A stretch of DNA of 64,000 bases from Microvirga ossetica. Its GTDB lineage: Bacteria; Pseudomonadota; Alphaproteobacteria; Rhizobiales; Beijerinckiaceae. The position numbers and the translations under genes were made by a program. The notes below the pieces were generated by a model, which saw nothing but the letters and a program-made list of their open reading frames with translations, was not told the origin of the DNA and did no database searches. The stretch spans positions 541,501 through 605,500 of the forward strand of contig NZ_CP016616.1 in assembly GCF_002741015.1 (NCBI RefSeq), given 5' to 3'. This document shows positions 1 to 8,410 of this stretch, piece after piece. Every line of letters begins with the position of its first letter. The stretch's first letter is position 1.

Positions 1-628
1 AAATTTGCCAACAGCTTGTTGACAAAGGCGACCTCGGATGGCTGCCCATTCTACATTATGGCCTGAGTTCATTCAGATCGATCCCTGAAGCCACGGGAGT
101 CGCCTTCACAGGCTGCATGACTGGTTAAACTCTCGACATCTGCGACTGTCGTTTGACGATCTAAATCAACAAAACCTCTGGCTTATCAGGGGGTTACAAT
201 CCATCGAGTTCCCTACTCCGTGTTAAACTGGTTGGAATAAGACTTACGGAATATGCGGAGAGCTAAGCCATTCTACATACACACGAATATGCCTGACCCC
301 CTATTATTACTGCGGTGGGACGACCGGGTGCTCTTAGTTATTCCGCGTTGGGACCTCTGTGTGAAGACGGGCTGAGTTTGGCACCTCAGCCCGTAAAGTG
401 GCAGCGCCGCGCGAAAAGTTTGTCACCTGGCTCTCGCGCTTCCTGAACTGATCATTGAGCTGGCGCTGGGTCCAATCCTCTGGGGCCTTCAACGAGAACG
501 AGGTCACGCCGAGGGTTCAGCACTGCAGATGGGTAGGTGCACCGAGTGCCAGAGCTGAGGGAGTACAACTGAGACAACGCATTCCGCGTTGAGACCAATG
601 AAATGAGAGGCGAAGTAGCGCTGCGACT
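1..628. other. gene-free stretch at left edge
   Basis: I see no supportable gene here. All open frames are short and lack a convincing ribosome binding site or recognisable protein. By eye the first 350 bases look less GC-rich than the rest of the window. The only clear structure is a perfect 10-bp inverted repeat at 367-394. Confidence 0.5.
367..394. repeat. perfect 10-bp inverted repeat
   Basis: ACGGGCTGAG at 367-376 is the exact reverse complement of CTCAGCCCGT at 385-394, with an 8-nt loop. No T-run follows on either strand, so a Rho-independent terminator is not strongly supported. It could be an RNA hairpin or a protein-binding palindrome. Confidence 0.5.
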
Positions 629-874
629 GTGGCTGAAACGGCTTTGATGCCCGAGTCCGACATGAAGTTCGAACTGGACAACGTGCCGGCCCGGGTCATT
701 GCACACTGGACCAAGGCATCCCGCCAAATGCTCGATGACTTGCCCCAGCTTATGGGCATCATTGATACAGAACCCCTTGATGGCCTTGCCTTAAAGGAAG
801 ACTTGCAGATCTTGAGCGGCGACGTGGCGTTCGAGCGGCAGGCCCTGCTCTCGCTCCCGCCCAGTTGTCATTAG
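629..874 (+). CDS. hypothetical protein (81 aa)
   Basis: This is a small open frame with a plausible mixed amino-acid composition and an acidic middle. An internal start at residue 12 (MKFELDNVPARV) is equally possible. I do not recognise the family. There is no signal peptide or membrane segment. It lies alone between two gene-poor stretches, so it could be a remnant. The reverse strand is also open here but gives a less protein-like translation. Confidence 0.35.
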   Translation: MAETALMPESDMKFELDNVPARVIAHWTKASRQMLDDLPQLMGIIDTEPLDGLALKEDLQILSGDVAFERQALLSLPPSCH

Positions 875-1053
875 CTGAATGATACTTCCGGCACTTGATC
901 TCCTGCATCGTGGGCTGTCGCATGATGCATGTCCTCACCCGAGGGGGCGGCCTCGAAGGTCAGGATACTTCAAGCTCCGGACCGGCGCCCATCCAAAAAC
1001 ACGCGACGCCGCAAATTTCAGAATTTGTATCGGACCAACCCCATGCCAACCCC

Positions 1054-1391
1054 ATGAATGACCCCGGAACCCGCCAATGTGGCGCAAAAACCCGCTCAGG
1101 AGAGCCGTGCAGGCGTTCTCCGGCTCCAGGCAAGGCCAGTGCCGTCTCCATGGTGGTGCGCCTGGCAGCGGTGCGCCAGCTGGCGAGCGTAATGGGGCAT
1201 GGAAGGGCGGCCGATACAGCCAAACGATCCCACCCGTAGAGACACCAGGCCTGGAAGGATTACTGGGCCGCGAAGAGGGCGCAGAACACCGCCCTGGCAG
1301 ACATTCCCGACATCAGCGAGGAGCTACAGACCCTATGGTCGCAATCGTGAACGAGAATACAGATCGGAACTACGCGCTCCACGAGTCATAA
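1054..1391 (+). pseudogene. HGG-motif small protein, frameshifted
   Basis: The frame from 1054 begins MNDPGTRQCGAKTRSGEPCR, the usual Cys-containing N-terminus of a small alphaproteobacterial/phage-associated protein family. The expected continuation, CRLHGGAPGSGAP, is found only in another frame starting around 1125-1135. The two halves join if one base was lost or gained near 1130. The intact family is typically basic, with a CxLHGG motif. The second half stays open to 1391, with an unusual tail. I infer an inactivated gene; a sequencing error would look the same. Function is unknown. Confidence 0.65.
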
Positions 1392-1618
1392 TGCGTTGTG
1401 CTCGCTGTCTGCTCTTCGAAGGGGGCGACATAGGCGAGCGCTAGTCTGATCACCTGCGCGATCCTGACCGAAATGCCATCGAACTGCTCAAGCTGGTCGG
1501 CATTCGCCCTGAGCTGGTCAAGGGTTTGGATATTCTCTCTCCGCAGCACCTCCCAGGCGACGGGAGGCAGATAGAGACCCTCAATGTGTCCTGCGCAGGT
1601 GTCATAAAAATGGGGCAT
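1370..1618 (-). CDS. small helix-hairpin-helix-like protein
   Basis: The 82-residue protein contains EVLRRENIQTLDQLRANADQ followed by LEQFDGISVRIAQVIR. This resembles the helix-hairpin-helix fold of the RNA polymerase alpha C-terminal domain and similar small DNA-binding modules common in this order. There is no signal peptide or membrane segment. The stop lies just inside the end of the converging HGG pseudogene. The reverse strand upstream of the start carries AGGAGG (seen as cctcct at 1623-1628 on the plus strand), a good ribosome site for the ATG at 1618. The DNA-binding role is inferred from fold resemblance only. Confidence 0.6.
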   Translation of the reverse strand: MPHFYDTCAGHIEGLYLPPVAWEVLRRENIQTLDQLRANADQLEQFDGISVRIAQVIRLALAYVAPFEEQTASTTHYDSWSA

Positions 1619-1821
1619 AGGAACCTCCTAAGCCTTGCCGGCGGAAGCACACGCATCTCCCAGCCGTCGGAGCCCGGATCATTCAAGCCGGCGATAGCCT
1701 GTTATACGCCGTTACCGAACATACAACCACCATAATTCTATCAGGGGTTGTCGGAAACTGGCAGCCCGCTGCTCGATTTTTTGCGGTTGAGGCAGCGGCT
1801 TTCACAGACTGGCTACTGAAA

Positions 1822-2025
1822 CTATGCTTCTGGTTGACGCTTTGGCCGGGAGTTGTTCGCCTGAACCTTATGCTCCTCTTCCTCCGCCAGCCTCTCAAGG
1901 CGCTCGGCTGTCTCAAGGAGCTGCTCGCGTGCCTCGTCGATCGAGAGCTTCTGAACCATGGTCCGGATCTCTTGCGCCTGCCGGCGATACTCCGCCACTT
2001 GGTCATGATGGGAATGCTGCTGCAT
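1822..2025 (-). CDS. small helical hypothetical protein
   Basis: This 67-residue charged protein is almost entirely predicted helix, with a heptad-like run (LLETAERLERLAEEEEHKV) and a basic tail. It looks like the short cytosolic coiled-coil proteins that are frequent in Rhizobiales accessory regions. The segment upstream of its start (2026-2267) holds no other supportable gene. Function is unknown. Confidence 0.55.
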   Translation of the reverse strand: MQQHSHHDQVAEYRRQAQEIRTMVQKLSIDEAREQLLETAERLERLAEEEEHKVQANNSRPKRQPEA

Positions 2026-2267
2026 GGCCTACGGCCTCCAACCAAACCCATGATGGTAGTATACAGCTGAACAGGGACGCCGGCGTAGCTAGGCAGATCC
2101 CACATTGGCTGGTGTTCGGGCCTCGCGATCGGGGCGGTCCTAAGAACCAGCCATGAGAGGCCGCAGACCTAGAGTAGCGGATCAGGCAGGCGCTCCATAG
2201 TGCTCCTTTAGCCTAAGCATGGCCTGGGTTCTCGGAAAAGCACAGCCTCAATTGACATCGCGGAGGC

Positions 2268-2537
2268 TCACGGGCTCTTCCGGCACTGCTCCAAGCACTT
2301 TCTCGCATCGGTCGTCATCAGGTGCCAGTGTTGCTCCACATCACGCTCGATAAGCTGCTTGCGCTTCGGACCATGCAGAGCCGGGTACCAGCCCGAGCGC
2401 TCGATCGTCTCGCGCAGCATGGAGCGGGCCTTAGCCTCGATCTCCTTGTCGTGCAGTGCTGTCACCATCTGCCCCTTCAGAATCACGATCTGGACAGATG
2501 TTAGCCCGCCTCTGGCTCGCCCGGAATTCCTCTTCAC
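2268..2537 (-). CDS. hypothetical protein (89 aa)
   Basis: The protein is basic and probably helical, and contains EIEAKARSMLRETIERSGW and a Cys near the C-terminus (CLEQCRKSP). No signal peptide or membrane segment is visible. I do not recognise a named family. Composition and length are consistent with a real cytosolic small protein. Its neighbours are also small orphans on the minus strand, with no evident operon. Confidence 0.5.
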   Translation of the reverse strand: MKRNSGRARGGLTSVQIVILKGQMVTALHDKEIEAKARSMLRETIERSGWYPALHGPKRKQLIERDVEQHWHLMTTDARKCLEQCRKSP

Positions 2538-3287
2538 ATCGGCGGGCCGGGATCGGCTCGCAAGGCCGTCCAGCTTTTCACCTCATCGGATGAGTTCTGA
2601 CCGAGCCTCGTGCAGCGGCAGAGCAGGCCTATGGAGCGGATCGGGCTGCGGAAATCCTGGCGCCTTAAGCCTGGCAGTATAAACCCAGGATTCATGCGCT
2701 TGTGCGCCGCATGATTCCTGTATTGATTTTCATCCTATCGCATGATCATTTGCCGCCTTCTTTGTAGTGGGGGCAACTTGCCATGCCACAGAGCGGTTGC
2801 TCGCGCTTGGCGACGCGAGCCAGCACATAAAGCATTCACTCGAGAAGCATTGTTCGCGCGAGGCGGCTAAAGAAATAGCGTCCCATAAGGGGCGCTTCGA
2901 AGGTGCTGACCCGTGGGGCAGAATTGGGCCTGTGATAGGCAGCGACCCGCTCGTGCCACCTTGGTTGCAAGGATGAACTTTTGCGACGAGGGACCTTGGG
3001 CCTGAACGCGCCTTCTAGGCCAAAGGGCTTAAGCCTAATTACTACCTTTTGATTAACTCCGAATCGCCATACGATCACAAGCATTGATCAATCAATTGCG
3101 GCAAGAAAACAAATATATTAGAAGTTTAACTTCCTATTCAGCGGGGGCAGATGTGGGATCAAGGCCGTGAACTCGGGGATCGACCCTGAGCACGGCTTTT
3201 TCTTTCCTCGCAGGACCCTCCTCGTACATTGGGTATAGCGTTTTAAGAGTCTTCAACAAAACCAATACTAGGCCAGGGGCAGTACGA
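2538..3287. other. gene-poor stretch
   Basis: No gene can be supported. Open frames at 2767-2976 and 2836-3084 overlap on opposite strands and neither has a protein-like translation. The section 3080-3130 is AT-rich and could carry the promoter for the gene starting at 3288. Confidence 0.5.
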
Positions 3288-3533
3288 ATGACCATCAGTG
3301 AGGCGCAACTGCGCACGCTCAGGCTTCTTGACCAGCAAGCCGCTCATCGCGTTTACCGTTCACAGCGAGCCGATGACTATACCTGGACGCATGAGGATTC
3401 CCGCATTGCGCTCACCCCAACGCTGCACAGGCTGTTCAGCAGCGGATATGCCATGCTCAGCCCTGGTAACCGGAACGTGGCGATCCTGACCGAGAAGGGC
3501 CGTGAGGTGGTCGCGGTGCGGGGCGGCTGTTAG
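3288..3533 (+). CDS. winged-helix-like hypothetical protein
   Basis: The 81-residue protein has an N-terminal helix (EAQLRTLRLLDQQ), a middle helix (TPTLHRLFSSGYAML) and a C-terminal strand pair (RNVAILTEKGREVVA). This layout resembles small winged-helix DNA-binding proteins, in which the last part forms the wing. ATG at 3288 is the only sensible start. There are no neighbours in an operon. DNA binding is an inference. Confidence 0.55.
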   Translation: MTISEAQLRTLRLLDQQAAHRVYRSQRADDYTWTHEDSRIALTPTLHRLFSSGYAMLSPGNRNVAILTEKGREVVAVRGGC

Positions 3534-3538
3534 CTCGC

Positions 3539-3563
3539 CATTTCGCATAAACTCCAGGATGGG
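3539..3563 (+). repeat. AATTTC-type short motif, copy 1 (diverged)
   Basis: ATTTCGCATAA followed by a short spacer and GATGGGA. It is the most diverged of five similar motifs in the window; the right arm does not match the TATGGA consensus well. Confidence 0.35.
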
Positions 3564-3616
3564 ATAGGTCGAGGCGCGGGGCTAATTTTCCTGAAAATCT
3601 AATCCGACAAAAAGAA

Positions 3617-3724
3617 AGCGCTCACTCTTCCGAGGAGCGCTCCAGGAGCCGACCCGTAGGGGCAAATACGGGCTCAAGGGTCGCGAACACGGTCACAAGA
3701 CTGGGCGCGACCCTTTTCTTGAGC
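3617..3724. ncRNA. tandem hairpins, possible small RNA or terminator
   Basis: AGCGCTC (3617-3623) pairs with GAGCGCT (3635-3641). AAGGGTCGCG (3676-3685) pairs perfectly with CGCGACCCTT (3706-3715), and the helix can extend outward through GCTCAAG (3672-3678) with CTTGAGC (3718-3724). A T-rich run (TTTTCTT) lies in the descending arm. No open frame overlaps it convincingly. It may be a structured small RNA, a double terminator, or an extragenic palindromic repeat. Confidence 0.3.
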
Positions 3725-3761
3725 GCTCTGGCTCTTGCCCACACGTGAGAAACTCGCCGGG

Positions 3762-3787
3762 AATTTCGCATAATCGTCAGTATGGAA
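3762..3787 (+). repeat. AATTTC-type short motif, copy 2
   Basis: AATTTCGCATAA, short spacer, then TATGGAA. The two arms are an imperfect inverted repeat (TTCGCATAA versus the reverse of TTATGGAA), the geometry of a tyrosine-recombinase core site. No recombinase gene is nearby. Confidence 0.5.
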
Positions 3788-4138
3788 GGCGCTTGCTGCT
3801 ACGGAATTTTTACCTTGGCCGTTCCATGATGCCTGCACCGGGCGTGCTGCGGATAAGCCCGATCAGGCTCCATCGCCCCGAAGCGTGGAAGGCGCCCTGG
3901 CTGAGGGTTCACGACTCTCCTTGGCCAGGGCGTTTCGTTGTCGGCGAAGCATTCCAACAAAAGCTGTGGGAGCACCTGGGCCATAGTCGCGCGGGCGTGA
4001 ATTGACGCCGGCTAACGACAGGCGCATCGTGACGGCCTGCGTGGAGAGAGGGATCTGGCCCGGTGCAAGTCGGGTGTAAGGTACCGCCCACAGCCTAAGC
4101 CCTGGAGAGATCCGGGGCTTTCGGCTTTCACGGCCGCG

Positions 4139-4163
4139 AATTTCCGATAAGTCGTTTATGGAA
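4139..4163 (+). repeat. AATTTC-type short motif, copy 3
   Basis: AATTTCCGATAA, short spacer, then TTATGGAA. This copy has the best inverted arms: TTCCgATAA and TTATgGAA differ only by a central base. It sits just upstream of the orphan substrate-binding protein gene. Confidence 0.5.
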
Positions 4164-4231
4164 CCGGCCTCGCCACATTGCTTGGGAGGGGCTAAGATTA
4201 GCCTTAGGTGATCCGATGCGGAGGCGATCAC

Positions 4232-5218
4232 ATGAGGCGGCGGGAGGTCGTATTCGGGCTGGCCATCTCTTCCCTCATAGGACCTACTCATGCGCAAGAA
4301 AGAGCTCCGCTCGTGGGCGTCCTGTCGCCCGCGTCCCAGCATGGCGCCGAGAGCAGCTTGGTCAACCAGCCGTTCAAACGGGCCCTGACCGATCTCGGGT
4401 ATTCGCCCGGGCGTAACATCGAACTAGCCGAGCGGTTTGCCGATGGCGATGAGCGACGTCTGCCGACATTGGCCGCTGAACTTGTCAGCTTGGAGCCCCG
4501 TGTTCTCTTCACAAACACCAACGCGGGGGCCGTAGCCGCTGCCGCAGCCACGCGAACCATTCCCGTCGTCGTCGGCCCTGCCGGTGAGTTCGTCCTGTAC
4601 GAACTGGCAGGAGGAACCCTGGCGCAGCCACGCACGAACGTCACTGGAGTTGTGCTGACTTCACCTGAAATTGACGCCAAGTGTCTTTCGGTGCTGATTG
4701 AGATCGCTCCTGCGGTGCGACGTATCGGAATCTTAGTCAATCCCCGGAACCCCGGGCAACGGGAGTATCCAGCAGCCCTCACCAGGGTGGGAAGACTGGA
4801 TGCTACGCTGGTTCGGCTGGAAGCAGGTGGACTTGCGGATATCGACATAGCTCTTGCACAAGCGCTGTCGGAGAACGTTGATGCGCTGTTTGTCGCTGAT
4901 GATCCGCGGATCGCGGTTGACCCTCCTGTTCGACAGCGGGTGCTGCGCTTTGCAATGGCGAACCGGAAGCCGGTGACATCCTCACACCAGAACTACGCTC
5001 GGGACGGCGCCCTGTTCGCCATGGGGCCATCCGTTCCAGCTCTTGCTGCGCGGGGTGCAGCCTATGTGGACAAGATCCTCAAGGGAGCCCGAGTTGAGGA
5101 CCTTCCGATTGAGCGGCCGAGCACGTTCATCACGGTCGTCAATCTGATGACTGCGAGGGCCCTCGGTCTCGCGATCCCAGTCGCGGTCCTCGCCAGCGCT
5201 GATGAGGTCATTGAATAG
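4232..5218 (+). CDS. ABC-type substrate-binding protein (ABC_sub_bind family), orphan
   Basis: About 328 residues. The N-terminus MRRREVVFGLAISSLI...AQE is a signal peptide with a Tat-like RR start. The body matches the ABC_sub_bind/TrpX-like family: PLVGVLSPAS near residue 25, then FKRALTDLGYSPGRNIELAE, repeated Ala-rich strands, RIGILVNPRNPG in the hinge area, and LPIERPSTFITVVNLMTARAL at the C-terminus. Proteins of this family bind small ligands in the periplasm. I start at ATG 4232; a GTG at 4208 is also in frame. No permease or ATPase gene is adjacent, so the partner is unknown. Confidence 0.8.
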   Translation: MRRREVVFGLAISSLIGPTHAQERAPLVGVLSPASQHGAESSLVNQPFKRALTDLGYSPGRNIELAERFADGDERRLPTLAAELVSLEPRVLFTNTNAGAVAAAAATRTIPVVVGPAGEFVLYELAGGTLAQPRTNVTGVVLTSPEIDAKCLSVLIEIAPAVRRIGILVNPRNPGQREYPAALTRVGRLDATLVRLEAGGLADIDIALAQALSENVDALFVADDPRIAVDPPVRQRVLRFAMANRKPVTSSHQNYARDGALFAMGPSVPALAARGAAYVDKILKGARVEDLPIERPSTFITVVNLMTARALGLAIPVAVLASADEVIE

Positions 5219-5245
5219 ACCCTTGCGCGGGAGGACCGTCTACGC

Positions 5246-5270
5246 AATTTCGCATAACCGGTGGTATGGA
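5246..5270 (+). repeat. AATTTC-type short motif, copy 4
   Basis: AATTTCGCATAA, short spacer, then GTATGGA. It matches copies 2 and 3 in arms and spacing and lies right after the substrate-binding protein gene. Confidence 0.5.
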
Positions 5271-5694
5271 TCCCGTTTTGAAGTGTTCGGGAAGTCTTCC
5301 TGCGGCTTTGAGGTAGGCCGCGCCGACTATCAGTAAATTCGCTTCGAAGCTGGCTTCAGCCAGCGCGTAAATACGCGCGAATGCTCGGCGAGGGAGAGGC
5401 CGAGATGAGCACGTTTTCTCGATCTCTCCCCGCCTGGTTGGGGAGCAGCAGGGGGCGATGCTCCAGACGCAAGCCAAGACATCATAGCTGCCTCCGCACG
5501 GTCCTCTTGCAGGGCAACCATCGTATCTCAGGCGAAGCATTTTCCCACGCGACGGGGCGGTTCCACAGAGGACGGCAAGGGAAGCGGCGTCGCGGAACGG
5601 ACTTATGAACCTTCGTGCCAATGGGATCAATGTGCCCTAACCACAGGATGGTCCGGAATGGGTCATCCGAGGAAATTCACTGCTCGGCATGAAG

Positions 5695-5755
5695 GTCCGG
5701 TGCTCCCTGCTTGAGCGGACATTCAGTCTACTTCCGCGTCGTGCCAGAAAGCGAC
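5695..5755 (+). repeat. dispersed GCGGACATTC repeat, copy 1
   Basis: GTCCGG, then CTCCC, then GCGGACATTC followed by GTCTACTTCCG and GTGCCA. The same order of blocks recurs at 59249-59304, and a shorter version at 38902-38934. All three copies are intergenic. Confidence 0.5.
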
Positions 5756-6153
5756 ATTCCCGGTTCGCAGTAGGTGTAGCATCCAAGTTGGAATGCCTTT
5801 GATTGCACAAAGTGGCACCTCCAGTGACCTAAGGTGAGACAGAGCCTTGGGATGGGCTTAATAATACCCAGCAGCCGCGGTCCCGGCCAAGAAAGTTTTG
5901 TCTCTCGATCGCGTCGAACGCTATCAATTTCTGTCTAAGTCAAATGAAATATTGGGCAGCGCTTGCTATTGTTAAAGAAACCACCTATAACATCTTTATC
6001 GGATTTTGGCCGGACAATCGGGTCGTTTCGCTTTCGGCATTGCCAGGCGCACGTTCGAACTTTCTTACCATTACATCGACGAACCGAGTTGAAGCCGCGC
6101 TTTTGCGCGCCTTCGCTCACGTGCATCTACAGCAATCGCGAAAGGCTACCCCA

Positions 6154-6363
6154 ATGGTTATGGGCACCGTTAAATTCTACAACGACATGAAGGGCTTCGG
6201 CTTCATTCAGCCGAATGATGGCAGCAAAGACGTGTTCATTCACGCCACCGCTCTTGAGCGCGCCGGCATGCGCGGCCTCGTCGAAGGCCAGAAGGTTTCC
6301 TTCGATACGGCCGAAGACCGCCGCTCCGGCAAGATCGCCGTGAACAACATCGAGATGGCGTAA
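6154..6363 (+). CDS. cspA: cold-shock protein (CspA family)
   Basis: A 69-residue single cold-shock domain. It has the KGFGFIQP RNP1 motif at about residues 13-20 and DVFIHATAL (RNP2) at about 28-36. Such proteins bind single-stranded RNA/DNA and act as RNA chaperones. ATG 6154 gives the usual short N-terminus; ATG 6160 is also possible. The frame is open upstream for another 70 codons but lacks family similarity there, which fits a long untranslated leader typical of cold-shock mRNAs. A strong terminator follows at 6413. Confidence 0.92.
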   Translation: MVMGTVKFYNDMKGFGFIQPNDGSKDVFIHATALERAGMRGLVEGQKVSFDTAEDRRSGKIAVNNIEMA

Positions 6364-6412
6364 TCGCCGATGGTTGACGCAGGATACAGACCTGCGCCGC
6401 TAAGCCTTGAAG

Positions 6413-6437
6413 CCGCTCCCCCGTGGGGCGGTTTTTT
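6413..6437 (+). terminator. Rho-independent terminator of the cold-shock gene
   Basis: CCGCTCC pairs with GGGGCGG (one G-U pair) around a short C-rich loop and is followed directly by TTTTTT. It lies 50 bases after the cspA stop codon. Confidence 0.8.
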
Positions 6438-6514
6438 CGTTTGTACCGGCTAACAGCCAGCAGCGGTTACCCACGTTACCCTGCCCCATGACAGTTAAGC
6501 TCCAGGAGGAATGA

Positions 6515-6724
6515 ATGTCCCATAAGTATCAGGTTCATCAGTTGGTCCGCATCACCCATCCGCGTATTTCGGATAAGCGTGCAAGTGCCAGCGGCATCTA
6601 CGAGGTGACGCGTCTCATGCCGGCCGACCAGACGGGTGAAGTCTCGTACCGCGTCAAGTCGTCCGGCTTCGGCGAGCGCGCCGTGCGTGAAAGCGAGATC
6701 GCAGCCAAGGCATCGGCTATTTGA
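6515..6724 (+). CDS. conserved small hypothetical protein (69 aa)
   Basis: The sequence MSHKYQVHQLVRITHP..SASGIYEVTRLMPAD..VSYRVKSSGFGERAVRESEI matches a small beta-rich family widespread in Rhizobiales, in which an N-terminal barrel-like strand pair precedes YRIKS and a final RVVRESEI-like helix. A good ribosome site (CAGGAGGA) lies about 8 bases before ATG 6515. It is cytosolic, with no known function. It stands alone between the cspA terminator and a gene-free gap. Confidence 0.75.
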   Translation: MSHKYQVHQLVRITHPRISDKRASASGIYEVTRLMPADQTGEVSYRVKSSGFGERAVRESEIAAKASAI

Positions 6725-7054
6725 CCAGCGGTGCGCACTTCTTCCGCGGATCCCAGATTTACGATCCGGTCGCACTGCTTCGACGAGATGAGGGATCCTG
6801 TACGTCGCCCGCGTCGGCATGAAGGCTTCACGGCAGTTTATGATCCTGACGCCTACGGGCGAGCCTGCTTGGCCGTAAGAGCCTCTCGGACATCGGCTGG
6901 TCGCTTCGAGCACATCAATGGCAACATGTGACGCCTGAATCCGTTGGACGGAATGAGCGGTTGGTCAAGACGCTGGCCCGCCGGCTGATCGAACGCGCTT
7001 AGGTGGTCGACTTACCAGTGGACGCGCGGGTACCGGACACGGAGGAACCAGACG
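6725..7054. other. short gene-free gap
   Basis: No intact gene. The plus frame ending at 7002 reads TPESVGRNERLVKTLARRL..., a protein-like tail without a matching start. It could be the remains of a lost small gene. Confidence 0.35.
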
Positions 7055-7360
7055 ATGGCCGATCAACCGACCAATCTCGATGCTCATCGAGGCATGGCGG
7101 CTCAGAAGGCAACTGACCTTCGCCGTCTCCGGTCCGAGGTCGAAGCCGACCAGGAAGCACTGCGCACGAGACAGGTCGAACTCGAAGACCTGCTGGCAGG
7201 CGCACCCGCCGCCGACTGGGCAGAGGCGGTCGAGAAGGCACGCTATCTGCTTGGCCTCTTCGCGCAGAGCTTGGATGCAAGCGATCTACGCCGCCGCAAG
7301 CTGATCGACCGCGTGCTGGCCGACTTCGACCATTTGCTCGACAAGTCGGCTCACGATTGA
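7055..7360 (+). CDS. conserved coiled-coil hypothetical protein (101 aa)
   Basis: Starts MADQPTNLDAHRGMAAQKAT and continues with a charged helix (LRRLRSEVEADQEALRTRQVELEDLL), then WAEAVEKARYLLGLFAQ and RRRKLIDRVLADFDHLL. It is probably all-helical and cytosolic. I recognise it as a recurrent Rhizobiales small protein without assigned function. The ribosome site GGAGG lies about 9 bases upstream of the ATG. It is the first of three co-directional genes with the 46-aa basic protein and the methyltransferase. Confidence 0.7.
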   Translation: MADQPTNLDAHRGMAAQKATDLRRLRSEVEADQEALRTRQVELEDLLAGAPAADWAEAVEKARYLLGLFAQSLDASDLRRRKLIDRVLADFDHLLDKSAHD

Positions 7361-7401
7361 GATGATCTCACCCACGAACTGACAGGCAATGGAGACCAGC
7401 C

Positions 7402-7542
7402 ATGGCTAGAGGCGAACAACGCGGCAACCGCGAGGCAAAGAAGCCGAAGAAGGACAAGCCGAAGGATGCAATCCCGACCTCGCCCTTCGCAATCCAGGGC
7501 AAAGGCGGGGCGCCCGCGAAACTATCCGGCGGCAAGCGATAG
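7402..7542 (+). CDS. 46-aa Lys-rich small protein
   Basis: The translation is MARGEQRGNREAKKPKKDKP followed by a short tail ending GGKR. It is strongly basic and presumably disordered. GGAG lies about 10 bases upstream of the ATG. A diverged, broken copy of the same gene is at 37542-37661, again just before a paralogous methyltransferase gene. This shows the small gene and the methyltransferase were copied together. Function is unknown; such basic peptides could bind nucleic acid. Confidence 0.6.
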   Translation: MARGEQRGNREAKKPKKDKPKDAIPTSPFAIQGKGGAPAKLSGGKR

Positions 7543-7729
7543 AACTCTCTCGCATCGCCCTGTGAACGGCCCTGCTCGACGCATTGATTGGACAAGATCA
7601 TGAGCAAGAGAATGTGACGCGCTCGCCAGAGGGATGGATAAGCGTGTGTCCATTGATCGGCCTCCCCGACAAGTGCATTCTACCGTGTATGGTCCTGCAA
7701 AATGGGTAATGCCGCCTGAAGAGCTTTTC

Positions 7730-8410
7730 ATGATTCCCTGGGTCTTACTTGACACGGCAAAAGTCCCGAACGGCAGCGGCGAGTTGCGCCTCAAGAAACG
7801 TGGGGCCGAGTTCTCCATCATGTTGGGCAGCAACGAGCTGATGAATAGCCGCCTCAGTGGTTCCGAGGAGGCGCTCGCCAGATTGTCTTGTCTGAGACTT
7901 CAGGGCCGCCAACGACCACAGATCCTTATCGGTGGGTTGGGGATGGGCTTTACGCTTCGCGCTGCGGTGGCTGAACTCGGACCCGATGCTCAGGTCACGG
8001 TGGCTGAGCTGGTGCCCGCCGTCGTGGCATGGGCCCGAGGTCCCATGGCCGAAGTATTCGGCGACAGTCTCACCGATCCGCGCGTCAGCATCTTCGCAGG
8101 GGACGTCCGCGGTCTGATAAGATCGAGCCGGTCCGCGTACGACGTGATCCTGCTGGATGTTGACAATGGACCCGAGGGGCTGGCACGCAAGGCAAATGAT
8201 AGCCTCTACGACTTGTCGGGACTTAGCTCAGCTCGGACAGCGCTGACGCCTGGTGGCATCTTCGCTGTGTGGTCATCAACATCGAATAAAGCCTTCACCC
8301 GGCAACTGCGCAAGGCGGGATTTGGTGTGGATGAGGTAGGTGTTCGCGCCAACGGAACACGTGGGGACGCAAGACACACTATTTGGATTGCGACCAAACA
8401 AGGTAGCTAA
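7730..8410 (+). CDS. spermidine-synthase-like SAM-dependent methyltransferase, copy 1
   Basis: About 226 residues from ATG 7730, the start that aligns with the second copy at 37850; the frame is open further upstream. A Rossmann-type SAM-binding motif (ILIGGLGMGFTLR) is followed by VTVAELVPAVVAWAR, the acidic ribose-binding position, and DVILLDVDNGPEGL, which resembles the catalytic Asp region of the polyamine synthase fold. The family includes short spermidine-synthase-like proteins whose substrate is not known. It lacks the N-terminal beta domain of true spermidine synthases, so polyamine synthesis should not be assumed. It lies downstream of the 46-aa basic gene. Confidence 0.75.
   Translation: MIPWVLLDTAKVPNGSGELRLKKRGAEFSIMLGSNELMNSRLSGSEEALARLSCLRLQGRQRPQILIGGLGMGFTLRAAVAELGPDAQVTVAELVPAVVAWARGPMAEVFGDSLTDPRVSIFAGDVRGLIRSSRSAYDVILLDVDNGPEGLARKANDSLYDLSGLSSARTALTPGGIFAVWSSTSNKAFTRQLRKAGFGVDEVGVRANGTRGDARHTIWIATKQGS

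Larger units (their letters stand above)
3534..4231. other. gene-free stretch with hairpins and short palindromic motifs
   Basis: No gene is supported on either strand. It holds two strong hairpins (3617-3641 and 3672-3724), three copies of a short AATTTC-type motif (3539, 3762, 4139) and a weak hairpin at 4097-4120 (AAGCCC/GGGCTT). Confidence 0.5.
5219..6153. other. gene-free stretch before the cold-shock gene
   Basis: No gene is supported. It contains one AATTTC-type motif (5246-5270), one copy of a dispersed GCGGACATTC repeat (5695-5755), and the leader of the cold-shock gene. Open frames here (for example on the minus strand at 5208-5630) have unlikely composition. Confidence 0.45.

Noticed and set aside
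5208..5630. 140-codon minus-strand frame downstream of the substrate-binding protein
   Set aside because: No ribosome site and improbable composition; it crosses the AATTTC-type motif and the end of the upstream gene.
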